Origin: JBGAPH01 sp046349955
Lineage (GTDB): Bacteria; Planctomycetota; Planctomycetia; Pirellulales; JBGAPH01
Direction of reading: 5' to 3'
DNA length: 64,000 bases
Assembly (NCBI GenBank): GCA_046349955.1
Contig: JAXMBI010000031.1
Location: 1-64,000 of the forward strand
The notes beneath the pieces are model-generated. The model was not told the DNA's origin, ran no database searches, and saw only the letters and a list, made by a program, of their open reading frames with translations. The translations under genes and the position numbers were made by a program. Shown here piece after piece: positions 25,698-34,376 of this stretch (positions are counted from its first letter, which is position 1; every line of letters starts with the position of its first letter).

Positions 25698-27688
25698 CAC
25701 CGGACCACGTTTCGATGACGCCTAGTGAATGCCTCGATCTCTTCCGTACGATGCTCATCATTCGGTACACCGAGGAAGAACTCGCGCGCTGTCATCAACG
25801 CGGACTCATCTTCGGGGCCTGTCACACGTACGTTGGCCAAGAGGCGATCGCCGCCGGCGTCTGCGCTCATCTAACCAAGGACGACCCGATTTTCAGCACC
25901 CATCGTGGGCACGGACATGCGCTGGCCAAAGGAATGCCGCCGCGGGAGCTCATGGCCGAACTGTTCGGTCGCGCCACTGGCTGTTCGCGGGGGCGGGGCG
26001 GCTCGATGCACCTGTTTGCGCCCGAAATCGGCATGATGGGAACGAGCGGCATCGTGGGGCCGTGCATCCTGCAAGCCTGCGGCGGCGGATACAGCGCAAA
26101 GCTGATGAAGACCGGCAGGGTCGCCGCCGCGTTCTTCGGCGACGGAGCGGTCAACAACGGCGCGTTTCACGAAGGCTTGAACATGGCCAGCATCTGGAAG
26201 CTGCCGGTCCTGTTCATCTGCGAGAATAACCAGTTCGCCACCGAGGTGCCGTTCGCCTATTCCAGTGGAATCCCCGACGTCGGGCGGCGAGCGGCCAGCT
26301 ACGGACTTCCCGGCTATGAGGTCGACGGCAACGACGTCCTGGCCGTCAGCGAAGTCGCTCGCGAAGCCGTGGCTCGGGCGCGGGCGGGCGACGGCGCGAC
26401 GTTGATCGAGTGCAAGACCTACCGCACCCGCGCCCACTCGGAAGGAATGGGAGATTTCACGTATCGGACGCGCGAGCAGGTCGAGGAATGGAAGCGGCGC
26501 TGCCCGCTGGCAACGCTGCGGCAACGGTTGCTGACGGAGTTCGGCTTGGCGGAATCTCAGCTTCAGCAGCTCGAGTCGGAGATCGCCGCTCTCGTGGCGG
26601 AGTCGCGTCAGTTCGCCGAAAACAGCCCGCTGCCGGATGCGGCTTCTGCGACGACAAACATCTATGCTCCTCGGCGCATCGTCGCCGAGCAAGCCGCGCC
26701 GTCGGCCGATGCCCGCGAAATCACCTTTAGCCAAGCGACGCACGAGGCGCTCTCCGAGGAAATGTCCGCCAACCCAGACATCTTCGTCATGGGGGAGGGA
26801 ATTGGAATTCGCGGCGGCAACTTCAAGACAACGGCCGGGCTCTTCGAACTCTATGGTCCCGAGCGGCTGTGCGACACTCCGATTTCCGAACGCGGCTTTG
26901 TTGGGCTTGCTGGCGGCGCCGCCATGACGGGCACGCGTCCGGTCGTCGATTTCATGTTCGCCGACTTCATCCTCGACGCGATCGGCGAGATCGTGAACCA
27001 AATCGCCAAGATCCAGTACATGTCGAGCGGCCGGCTGAGGATGCCCATCTTGCTCAGAGGCTGCATCGGGATCGGGCATTCGGCCGCTACGCATCACTCG
27101 GGCAGCTACTACGCGCTGTACGCGCAGGTCCCCGGTCTGCGGGTCGTCGTACCGTCGAACGCCTACGACGCCAAAGGCCTGATGAAACACGCCCTGCGCT
27201 GCGACGATCCGGTGCTGTTCCTCGAGCACCGCGAAATCCTGGCGACAAAGTGCCACGTTCCGCAAGAAGACTACGAGATCGAGTTCGGTCGAGCGGCGAT
27301 TGCCCGCGCCGGTCGAGACGTCACGGTCGTTGCGCTCGCGCGCATGGTGAGTCTCACGCTGTCGGTTTGTGAAACGCTGGAACGAGAAGGCGTCTCGGTC
27401 GAAGTGATCGACCCGCGCACGATCTCGCCGCTCGACACCGAGGCGATTCTGCAATCGGTCGCCAAGACGGGGCGGCTGCTAATCGTCGACGAGGCTCCCG
27501 CTCCTTGCGGATTCGCAGCCGACGTGGCCGCGCAGGTCGCGGCGGCCGGCTTCGACGACCTCGACGCGCCGATTCGGCGGCTGACTGGGGTTTTTTCGCC
27601 CACGCCGTATAGCCCGCCGCTCGAAGCCGCCGTCGTGCCGAATGCCGCGGCGATCAGCGACGCGATTCGTTCGCTGGTAAGGGAATAG
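25694..27688 (+). CDS. Fused E1 alpha-beta of a 2-oxoacid dehydrogenase complex
   Basis: Protein of 664 residues. Residues ~1-330 are E1 alpha with the thiamine diphosphate motif starting GDGAVNNGAFHEGLNMASIW and ending ENN. Residues ~345-664 are E1 beta (ITFSQATHEALSEEM, then FMFADFI, and VIDPRTISPLD). In most bacteria these are two genes; here they are one chain. E1 decarboxylates a 2-oxo acid and passes the acyl group to the lipoyl arm of E2, encoded two bases downstream. Pyruvate, acetoin or a branched 2-oxo acid are all possible. Translation is coupled to the SDR gene by an ATGA overlap. Confidence 0.9.
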   Translation: MTPDHVSMTPSECLDLFRTMLIIRYTEEELARCHQRGLIFGACHTYVGQEAIAAGVCAHLTKDDPIFSTHRGHGHALAKGMPPRELMAELFGRATGCSRGRGGSMHLFAPEIGMMGTSGIVGPCILQACGGGYSAKLMKTGRVAAAFFGDGAVNNGAFHEGLNMASIWKLPVLFICENNQFATEVPFAYSSGIPDVGRRAASYGLPGYEVDGNDVLAVSEVAREAVARARAGDGATLIECKTYRTRAHSEGMGDFTYRTREQVEEWKRRCPLATLRQRLLTEFGLAESQLQQLESEIAALVAESRQFAENSPLPDAASATTNIYAPRRIVAEQAAPSADAREITFSQATHEALSEEMSANPDIFVMGEGIGIRGGNFKTTAGLFELYGPERLCDTPISERGFVGLAGGAAMTGTRPVVDFMFADFILDAIGEIVNQIAKIQYMSSGRLRMPILLRGCIGIGHSAATHHSGSYYALYAQVPGLRVVVPSNAYDAKGLMKHALRCDDPVLFLEHREILATKCHVPQEDYEIEFGRAAIARAGRDVTVVALARMVSLTLSVCETLEREGVSVEVIDPRTISPLDTEAILQSVAKTGRLLIVDEAPAPCGFAADVAAQVAAAGFDDLDAPIRRLTGVFSPTPYSPPLEAAVVPNAAAISDAIRSLVRE

Positions 27689-27690
27689 AA

Positions 27691-29061
27691 ATGGCACACG
27701 AAATCACGATTCCGCGGTTGGGCTGGTCGATGGAGGAAGGAACCTTCGTCGGCTGGCGGAAGCAGGATGGCGATCAGGTTCGACGGGGAGACGCCCTCTT
27801 CGAACTCGAGGGCGAGAAGGCGTCTCAGGAAATCGAAGCCGTCGACGAGGGGATCCTGCGAATCCCCTCCACGGGGCCCCTGCCTGGCAGCGTGCTCAAG
27901 GTCGGCGCCGTGATTGGCTACTTGGTCGAGGCCGGCGAGCCGACGCCAAGCGCCCTCGAATCGCCGCCGTCGGCCGCCCCGACTCGAATTGAGCCGCGGC
28001 TGCCCCCGGCCGCGCCCCCCTCGGTCCGGCGGCTGGCGCGGGAGTTGGAAGTGTCACTCTCCGACGTCCAGGGGACCGGACCTGGCGGACGCATCGTTCC
28101 GGCCGATGTCCAACTCGCCCGCTCCATGGAGAGCGGCGGCGGGCCATCCGGCGTCACCCGCCCCTCGCCGCGTTTGGCCAACAAGCCAGGGGCGTTCGCC
28201 AGCCCTCGCGCCCGCCGCGCTGCCGCCGAACTGGGGATCGATTGGGCTCAGTTGTCAGGAACCGGCAGCGGTGGACGCGTGCGAGAACAGGATGTCCGAG
28301 CCGCCGTCGCACAAGATTCATCTTCCGCGAACGCTCCCCTTCTCGCAGCCGGCCGTGGACAGCGAATTCCGCACACCCGTCGCCGGCGAATCATCGCGCA
28401 GCGCATGGCCGCCAGCCGGCAACAGACCGTTCCTGTCACGCTCACCACGAAGGCCGACGCGACGAACCTCGTGAACCTGCGCGACCAATTCAAAGCCGTG
28501 GGCGGTTCGAGGCCCGTTCCCAGCTATCAGGACATTATCACGAAGCTTGTCGCCGAGGCCCTCAAGCGTCATCCGCTGCTGGCCGGCCGTTGGGAGGAGG
28601 AGGCGATCGTTCTGCCTGCCGAAGACGAACTCCATCTCGGCCTGGCGGTCGATACGGACGAAGGCTTGCTCGTACCGGTCCTGCGGAACGTGGGCGGGCA
28701 GGCGCTCCCCGATCTGGCTGCCCAATCGCGGCGCCTCATCGAGCGGGCTCGCGCGGGAACGCTTGTGGCGGCCGAGATGCAGGGGGGCGTGTTCACGATC
28801 ACCAACCTAGGAGCTTTCGGCATCGACGCGTTTACGCCGATCATCAACGCTCCCGAAGTAGCCATCCTAGGGCTGGGGGCCATTCGCCGCGAAGCGGTTG
28901 TCCTGGACGACGGCCAGATCGCAGCGCGGCAACAACTCACGCTCAGCCTCACCTTTGATCACCGCATCATCGACGGCGCTCCGGCCGCCCGCTTCTTGCA
29001 GGATGTCGTAAACGCCCTGGCTAACCCGTCGGCGTGGCTGCTCGCTGCGAGCGGCCCCTGA
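27691..29061 (+). CDS. Dihydrolipoamide acyltransferase (E2) with two E1/E3-binding domains
   Basis: Protein of 456 residues. An N-terminal lipoyl domain (2-80) carries the modifiable Lys43 in ELEGEKASQ. There are then two peripheral-subunit-binding domains instead of the usual one: residues ~110-143 (VRRLARELEVSLSDVQGTGP) and ~170-206 (ARRAAAELGIDWAQLSGTGS), joined by Pro/Ala-rich linkers. The catalytic acyltransferase domain ends with the active-site motif DHRIIDG. E2 forms the core of the complex and makes acyl-CoA. No E3 gene is in the cluster, so a shared dihydrolipoamide dehydrogenase is expected. It lies two bases after E1. Confidence 0.9.
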   Translation: MAHEITIPRLGWSMEEGTFVGWRKQDGDQVRRGDALFELEGEKASQEIEAVDEGILRIPSTGPLPGSVLKVGAVIGYLVEAGEPTPSALESPPSAAPTRIEPRLPPAAPPSVRRLARELEVSLSDVQGTGPGGRIVPADVQLARSMESGGGPSGVTRPSPRLANKPGAFASPRARRAAAELGIDWAQLSGTGSGGRVREQDVRAAVAQDSSSANAPLLAAGRGQRIPHTRRRRIIAQRMAASRQQTVPVTLTTKADATNLVNLRDQFKAVGGSRPVPSYQDIITKLVAEALKRHPLLAGRWEEEAIVLPAEDELHLGLAVDTDEGLLVPVLRNVGGQALPDLAAQSRRLIERARAGTLVAAEMQGGVFTITNLGAFGIDAFTPIINAPEVAILGLGAIRREAVVLDDGQIAARQQLTLSLTFDHRIIDGAPAARFLQDVVNALANPSAWLLAASGP

Positions 29062-29164
29062 ATCGGGGCGTATGCGCACGAATCGGCCATGGCGCGTTAT
29101 AAATGCCGTCGGCCTCCGCCTTGGTATCTGACCGCTCCTCTTCAGCCCCAAGGAAAAGATACCC

Positions 29165-30403
29165 ATGCGCATTCAACTCCTGGCCCTGTTTTTGTTTGCG
29201 AGCGTTTCCGGCACAGCCCTGGCAGCGGATCCGCTCGTCGAGTCGTATCTCACGGCAGGCCAACTCGCCCAAGGCGAGACGGAACTCACGCGGCATCTCG
29301 AGAAGCGGCCTGACGATACGCAGGCCCGCTTCGGGCTCGGCGCCCTGCAATTTCTGAGAGCGATCGAGGGCTTGGGGCAGGGCCTGCATCGCTACGGGGC
29401 GATGGGAGCAGAGTCTCGGGCAGCTCGAATGTTGCCGCTGGTCCGCCTGCCCGTCCCTGAGAACCCGGCGCCGGAAGCGATCACCTACGCCGATTTTCGA
29501 GCGATTCTCGAACGCCTGGTCGTCGACCTGCAGAAAGCGGAGACCACGCTCCAAGGGGTACACGATCCGGCGGTCAAGCTGCCGCTGCATTTTGCCCTCA
29601 TCCGCCTCGACCTCAACGCCGACGGCAAAGCGGAAGACGATGAAACGTTGTGGCGGATCTACGCGGAGTTGAACCGCGGGGCTGGTCTCGATCCGCAGCA
29701 GGCAGGCAAGGCTGCCGATGATTTTGTGATCGCTTTTGACCAAGGCGACGTTCACTGGTTGCGGGGTTATTGCCATCTGCTCTCCGCATTGGCGGAAATG
29801 ATGCTCGCCTACGACGAGCAGGCTCTGTTCGACGTGGTGGCCCCTTCGATTTTCGCCAAACCTGCCGGCGCCATTCCCGCGCCGTTGCTGCCAGCGTCCG
29901 CGCAGCAGTTCGAAGCCGACATCGCCGATGCGATCGCGATCATTCACCTGGCCAACTTCCCTGTGCACGACGCCGAACGGCTGCGCTCGGCCCACCGCCA
30001 CCTGCAGGCAGTCATCGAGCAGAGTCGGCAAAGCTGGCAGGCCATCGAGGCGGAGACGGACGACGAGCGAGAATGGGTGCCGAACGAGCGGCAGCAAGGG
30101 GTCATCCCCGGCATTCGCGTAACCCGCCCCATCATCGACGGCTGGCGTCAATTCCTAGACGAGGCCGACCAACTGCTTGCCGGCAAGAAACTGGTCCCTC
30201 ATTGGCGCGGGGTCCAGGGTTCGGGCGTCAATCTGCGCCGAGTGTTCCTGGAACCGCAACGCTTCGACTTAGTTCTGTGGGTCCATGGCGCGGCGGCCGG
30301 GCCTTACCTCGAGCAGGGCGAGACGACCAGCCGCGAGACTTGGCAGCGCCTCGCACAGCTCTTCGGAGGCAACTTCATTGGGTTCGCAATCTGGTTCAAC
30401 TAG
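29165..30403 (+). CDS. Exported helical repeat protein with EF-hand-like loop
   Basis: Protein of 412 residues with a clear signal peptide (LLALFLFASVSGTALAA). The first mature part looks TPR-like (YLTAGQLAQGETELTRHLEK, then RPDDTQARFGLGALQFLRAI). Residues ~150-161 form a calcium-loop-like DxNxDGxxxxxE (DLNADGKAEDDE). The rest is helical, with a conserved-looking C-terminus ending in GFAIWFN. I do not recognise a named family; similar proteins occur in planctomycetes. It lies 103 bases after the E2 gene and could be the last gene of that unit or independent. Confidence 0.65.
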   Translation: MRIQLLALFLFASVSGTALAADPLVESYLTAGQLAQGETELTRHLEKRPDDTQARFGLGALQFLRAIEGLGQGLHRYGAMGAESRAARMLPLVRLPVPENPAPEAITYADFRAILERLVVDLQKAETTLQGVHDPAVKLPLHFALIRLDLNADGKAEDDETLWRIYAELNRGAGLDPQQAGKAADDFVIAFDQGDVHWLRGYCHLLSALAEMMLAYDEQALFDVVAPSIFAKPAGAIPAPLLPASAQQFEADIADAIAIIHLANFPVHDAERLRSAHRHLQAVIEQSRQSWQAIEAETDDEREWVPNERQQGVIPGIRVTRPIIDGWRQFLDEADQLLAGKKLVPHWRGVQGSGVNLRRVFLEPQRFDLVLWVHGAAAGPYLEQGETTSRETWQRLAQLFGGNFIGFAIWFN

Positions 30404-30582
30404 GGGTGGCGGGACGAAGTCGCGCCGGCTGCCGCAATGGGCGGGCGCCCGCATCTTTTGTGGGACGCAGGGCCGCTTGCTCTCCAAGCTTAACGGCCAA
30501 GTATTCCTTGGAGGAAAGTGAATCCGGTGGTACGATGCCGGGGGAGTTGCGTCCTCACGACCTGCTTTGAAAAGAAGTCGTC

Positions 30583-31485
30583 ATGCCGCGGCGACGCGCC
30601 TTCACGCTCGTGGAAGTCTTGGTCGCGATCGTCATCATCGCGATCCTGATCGCGCTGTTGCTGCCGGCGGTGCAGGCGGCGCGGCGGGCTGCCCAGCGGG
30701 TGCAATGCGCCAACCATCTGAAGCAGATCGGCCTGGCAGGGCACCTGTATGCTGCGGCGAACCGCGAGTGTTTGCCGGCGCATTACAGCGAGGGTTACTT
30801 GGGCTGGCGATACGCATTGCTCCCTTACCTCGAGGGGCAAACGCTGTTCGACGCCGCCAAGCTACGAGCTGGCATGCTGACGCCTGCCCGAACCGAAGTG
30901 CTTTCCTCAATGTTGCCGCAGTATCAGTGCCCGGCGACGCCCGATTATCCCCGCCAGGTTTCCTACCGGGAGGGCGGTGGAAAGCTGTCTGGCGGCGCTC
31001 GTGACTACTATGCCCTGCACTCGGTGTCGATGGGATTTCGCTTGTCGCTCGTGTCCGGCATGTGGTGTCCTGAGACTGAGGCCATCTACACCTGGGACGA
31101 ACGGCCGCAAGAATGGGGCGAAAGGAATAGCTGGCCCGCGCGGCTGGCATATGTCGCCGACGGTCTCAGTAATACGATCATGGTCTATGAGAGCGCCGCG
31201 CGGGGCGCTCTCTATTTCGCGAAGGGCGAGCAGCAGGACCCAGGGAATGCGACAATGCTGGAGTTTCCTTGGGGTTATGCAGACAACAATGGCGTCGTAA
31301 TCATCCCTACTGATGTGCAGCCCATCAACTACTACAACTCTCAGCATTTCTTTGGCTTTCACTCCGGCGGCGTGAATACGCTGTTCGGCGACGGGCGCGT
31401 TTACTTCCTTGCCGAGACCACCGATGGGGTGGTGCTGCGAGGGCTCGCCAGCCGTGAAGGGGGTGAGGCAGTGAGTCCGCCGTAA
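30583..31485 (+). CDS. DUF1559 pseudopilin-like protein
   Basis: Protein of 300 residues. It begins with a type IV prepilin-like leader and helix (RRRAFTLVEVLVAIVIIAIL), where cleavage is expected before Phe and the mature Glu5 equivalent is in FTLVE. The DUF1559 domain follows (QCANHLKQIGLAGHLY, then a segment ending YALHSV) and the protein closes with the family's H-x9-DG-type end FHSGGVNTLFGDGRVYF. Planctomycetes carry many such paralogues, thought to be minor pilins or secreted via a type II-like system. Function not established. Confidence 0.92.
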   Translation: MPRRRAFTLVEVLVAIVIIAILIALLLPAVQAARRAAQRVQCANHLKQIGLAGHLYAAANRECLPAHYSEGYLGWRYALLPYLEGQTLFDAAKLRAGMLTPARTEVLSSMLPQYQCPATPDYPRQVSYREGGGKLSGGARDYYALHSVSMGFRLSLVSGMWCPETEAIYTWDERPQEWGERNSWPARLAYVADGLSNTIMVYESAARGALYFAKGEQQDPGNATMLEFPWGYADNNGVVIIPTDVQPINYYNSQHFFGFHSGGVNTLFGDGRVYFLAETTDGVVLRGLASREGGEAVSPP

Positions 31486-31528
31486 GCTCATGAAACGTGC
31501 AGCGAGTGCGGCCGCAGCGATTCCGCCG

Positions 31529-31867
31529 CTAACGGGCCCCGCGCCGCCACCGCTCCACTTCCTCGCGCAGCTCCTCCTGCCGCGCCGCGCTCTCCTCCGG
31601 CGTCGTCGGGAACGGTTGCGGCAGTGTGCGGCGCGTCCAGAGCCACCAAATCGCGGCCGCGGCCACCAGCGCGAGCAAGCCCCCGACAAACTCCAGACGG
31701 CCCAGTCCGCCGCCTGCCCACTGGCCCAGCGCCGCGGCGCCGGACACGAAGATCCCCAGCAACAAAAGGGAACGCAGGTCGAAGGGCGCAGGGGTCCAGG
31801 GGCCGTCTTCGATGATCGCCGCCCCGGGGGCGCGCTGCCGCACTCCGATCGCCATGCTGGACCTCAT
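31529..31867 (-). CDS. Small two-segment membrane protein coupled to VKOR fusion
   Basis: Protein of 112 residues with two membrane segments (about 34-50 and 58-75) and a charged C-terminal helix EESAARQEELREEVERWRR. Its start ATG overlaps the stop of the VKOR-fusion gene (ATGA), so they are co-translated. It could be an accessory subunit of that disulfide system, but this rests only on gene order. No family recognised. Confidence 0.6.
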   Translation of the reverse strand: MRSSMAIGVRQRAPGAAIIEDGPWTPAPFDLRSLLLLGIFVSGAAALGQWAGGGLGRLEFVGGLLALVAAAAIWWLWTRRTLPQPFPTTPEESAARQEELREEVERWRRGAR

Positions 31868-33795
31868 TTCTCCGCGGCGAGCTCGTCGAGGATCCGTTTG
31901 ATGATTTCGGGGTTGCTGATCAGCCCATCGACCGGGCGGCCGTTGATGGCCACCATCGGCGCCTGACGCACCCCCAATTGCGCGGCGACTTCCAGATCGG
32001 CCCGGATTGCTTCGGCCGTCTTGGAGCTTTGCAACTCCGCCGACAGCTTGTCTGGATCGAGCTTGAGCTCCGTCGCCGCTTGTCGGGCGGACTGCGGGGT
32101 GAGACTGCTCTGATGCTCGAGCAGCCAGCGATGCATCTTCCAGAAACCGCTACGCCCGCCCGCCCGTCCGGCGGCCTGGGCCAACAGCGCCATGTCGTAG
32201 CTCTGCGGGTAGGCGTCGACCTTGATCTCGGCCCGCAGCGGGTTGCCGCGCTTACTCAGCGGGTAGTGGCGGAATTCGAGCCTTGCCTGCGGATACTCTT
32301 TGAGCGCGGCGACCAAGGCGTCGGACGCCAGCTTGCATTGCGGGCTTTGATGCTCGCCGAAGAAGACGATTCGCGGCCCGTCCCCCGCGCGGCCGCCCAA
32401 CGGCCAGCCTTCGCTCGGCCCCGGAATCTGCGTTGGCTGCTGGTTGCGCCAGAGGTCCAAGTACTTTTCCACGCCCAGCCGGGGCTGGTCGGCCTCGGCC
32501 GTTTTGGCCGGCAGGTTTTTGGCCGCGAGGGCCAGCACCGCCTGCTCGATCTGCTGAGGGTTGCGCCAGCCGCGGAGTTCGACGCCGTTGACGAACACGA
32601 AGGGGGTGCGGTCGAGGCCGTAGCGCATCGCCTCGTCGATGTCGGCGGCGATGCGGCCGCCCACTTCCGTGCCGGCGCAGGCCTGGCGGAACTGCTCGCG
32701 GTCGAGGCCGAGCTTGGCCGCCTGCTCCACATACTGGGCGTCGTCGGCCCCCTTTCCATGCTCGAGCATCCAGTCGGACATGGCCCAATAAGCCTTGTCG
32801 CCGCCGAGCACCCCTGCCGCTTCCACGGCGCGCGCCATGCGGCACGCCTGCGGGTGCCGGTTGTAGGTGGCCTTGGGATTGCAGTCCTCGCAGAAGGGGA
32901 AGTGCCGCAGCGACAGCGAAACATCTTCGCGGCCGCGTACTACCTCGGCCAGCAGCTTCTCGGTCGTCTGGCAGTCTTCGCACTCGTAGTCAGCCCACAC
33001 CACGATCCGCACGCTCGCCGACTCGGGACCGCGACGGTAGCGCCCCGTGAAGCCGGAGGGGGGCAGGTCATCGACCGCGGGGGCCGCGACCACCGGGGAG
33101 GCAGGCGCTAGGGCCGCAGGTTGCTCGTCCACTGGCGGCGCCGGCTCCGCGGCCGTAGCGGCGGGTTGCGTCTGTACGTCGGTCTTAGCTTGGCCGGCGA
33201 TGTCGTCGATCGACTGCGAAACTTGCTCTTCACTGCGCGCCGCGAGCAAATGCTCTTGGTTTCGCTCGTAGCCCCACAACAGGCCGAGCACCAGAGCGAA
33301 CATGCCGCCGGCTGCAGCGGTCGTGGGCCAGCTGCTGCCGGCTTCCAAGGCGGGCGCCGGCAGCCGTTCGGCGCAAACCCAAGCCAAGAGGTTGGCCACG
33401 TGGACGGCCAAGCAGTAAGGACAGAGATGTCCCTGCCAGACCATCACGCCGACGTAGAACAGCGAAGCGAGCGCGCCCAGTCGCATGGCCCACCGCAACA
33501 TGTCGGGCAGGCCACGAAGCGAAAGGGCCCAGCCCACCAGCATCCCGGCGAACCAGGCGACGCCGACCACCGAGAGCGGGAACGGGCCCAGGCTGCCGAA
33601 CGTTCCGGAGGCGAGCAACGCGCAGGCGCTCTGAGGACCGCAGCCTGGCAACTCGAGCCCCTGGAGGTGCTGCAGCACGAGCACGATCGACGACCCGAGC
33701 GACTCGGCCATCAAGGCGAGCCCCACCCCCCAGGCAATCGGCAGGCGAAAGGCCGGCCGCTCGGGTTCCGTGGGAAACAGGCGAACGGTGCTCAT
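31864..33795 (-). CDS. VKOR domain fused to two thioredoxin/DsbA-like domains
   Basis: Protein of 643 residues. Residues ~20-170 are a VKOR-type membrane domain with the quinone-site pair HLCPYCLAVH and a loop Cys pair (LPGCGPQSACALL). A Pro/Ala-rich linker (~200-255) leads to a DsbA-like domain with CEDC (DYECEDCQTT) and a second similar domain (~480-643) in which the site reads SPQC, so only the C-terminal Cys remains. The family oxidises exported proteins: the thioredoxin part makes disulfides and VKOR reoxidises it with quinone. The start at 33795 (MSTVRLFP) is preferred over 33831 because residues before it lack family character. Confidence 0.87.
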   Translation of the reverse strand: MSTVRLFPTEPERPAFRLPIAWGVGLALMAESLGSSIVLVLQHLQGLELPGCGPQSACALLASGTFGSLGPFPLSVVGVAWFAGMLVGWALSLRGLPDMLRWAMRLGALASLFYVGVMVWQGHLCPYCLAVHVANLLAWVCAERLPAPALEAGSSWPTTAAAGGMFALVLGLLWGYERNQEHLLAARSEEQVSQSIDDIAGQAKTDVQTQPAATAAEPAPPVDEQPAALAPASPVVAAPAVDDLPPSGFTGRYRRGPESASVRIVVWADYECEDCQTTEKLLAEVVRGREDVSLSLRHFPFCEDCNPKATYNRHPQACRMARAVEAAGVLGGDKAYWAMSDWMLEHGKGADDAQYVEQAAKLGLDREQFRQACAGTEVGGRIAADIDEAMRYGLDRTPFVFVNGVELRGWRNPQQIEQAVLALAAKNLPAKTAEADQPRLGVEKYLDLWRNQQPTQIPGPSEGWPLGGRAGDGPRIVFFGEHQSPQCKLASDALVAALKEYPQARLEFRHYPLSKRGNPLRAEIKVDAYPQSYDMALLAQAAGRAGGRSGFWKMHRWLLEHQSSLTPQSARQAATELKLDPDKLSAELQSSKTAEAIRADLEVAAQLGVRQAPMVAINGRPVDGLISNPEIIKRILDELAAEK

Positions 33796-33944
33796 AGTCG
33801 ATCTCGAGAAGGGGCCGCGCTGCCGGTCCAAGCCGAAGAGGGCCTCGGCGGCCGCAGGCGGTGCGTTCCTTTGACGTTAACTAGCCCACAGCAGCGCGGC
33901 AACTCGCGGGGGCTTTGGAGGTTCGTTTGTTCGAAAAGCCAGTA

Positions 33945-34080
33945 GGCACAGGCTGGAAGCCTGTGCCACGAGGAGTTCCCAGGCTGGAAGCCTGGGCCGC
34001 GGAAGCATTCTCGTTGGTGGCACAGGCGGTCCAGCGTGTCTGGTCTGGTCCGTGGCACAGGCTTCTAGCCTGTGTAGGCA
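33945..34080. repeat. Cluster of palindromic CAGGCT repeats
   Basis: Three palindromic units in 136 bases: GGCACAGGCTGGAAGCCTGTGCC near 33949, CCCAGGCTGGAAGCCTGGG near 33978, and GGCACAGGCTTCTAGCCTGTG near 34053. Each forms a perfect or near-perfect hairpin around GGAAGCC or TTCTAGCC. They look like dispersed REP-type elements and lie between the VKOR gene and the SRP RNA. Confidence 0.7.
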
Positions 34081-34126
34081 GCCCTTTGACGCCAAGCCCT
34101 TGTCCCGCAACAATGGGTCAAGGTGT

Positions 34127-34244
34127 CGACGGCCGCGGTTGAGGGGCCCCTGCAATGGGGAGCTTTGAACCTGGTCAGGGGCGAAAGCCAGCAGCCATAA
34201 GGAGTCATCTCTTTGTGCGGCGGGCCTCTCATCCGCTGCCGTCG
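34127..34244 (+). ncRNA. ffs: Signal recognition particle RNA (4.5S-type)
   Basis: The SRP core is present: TTGAACCTGGTCAGG, a GGC-GAAA-GCC tetraloop hairpin, then AGCAGCC and ATAAGGAG. These are the two internal loops and cap of helix 8 that bind Ffh. Upstream CTGCAATGGG and downstream TTTGTGCGGCGGG match the helix 5-8 region of bacterial SRP RNAs. The ends close by base pairing CGACGGC (34127-34133) with GCCGTCG (34238-34244), giving about 118 bases. A hairpin just upstream (CCTTGTCCC/GGGTCAAGG, ~34098-34123) might be part of a longer RNA. It lies directly before dnaX, as in Bacillus (scr-dnaX-yaaK-recR). The RNA guides membrane-protein targeting with Ffh and FtsY. Confidence 0.9.
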
Positions 34245-34376
34245 CGCCGGCTTTAGCGACCCACTTTTCTCCTCGGCCCACCGCTCGCGGCGATCGTCGG
34301 CTCCCTGACCCTGCCCTCGCCGGCGCCCTCTCCACGGGAGAGCCCTGGCCGGGGCGGTTCCTCACGGAAGCCACGG

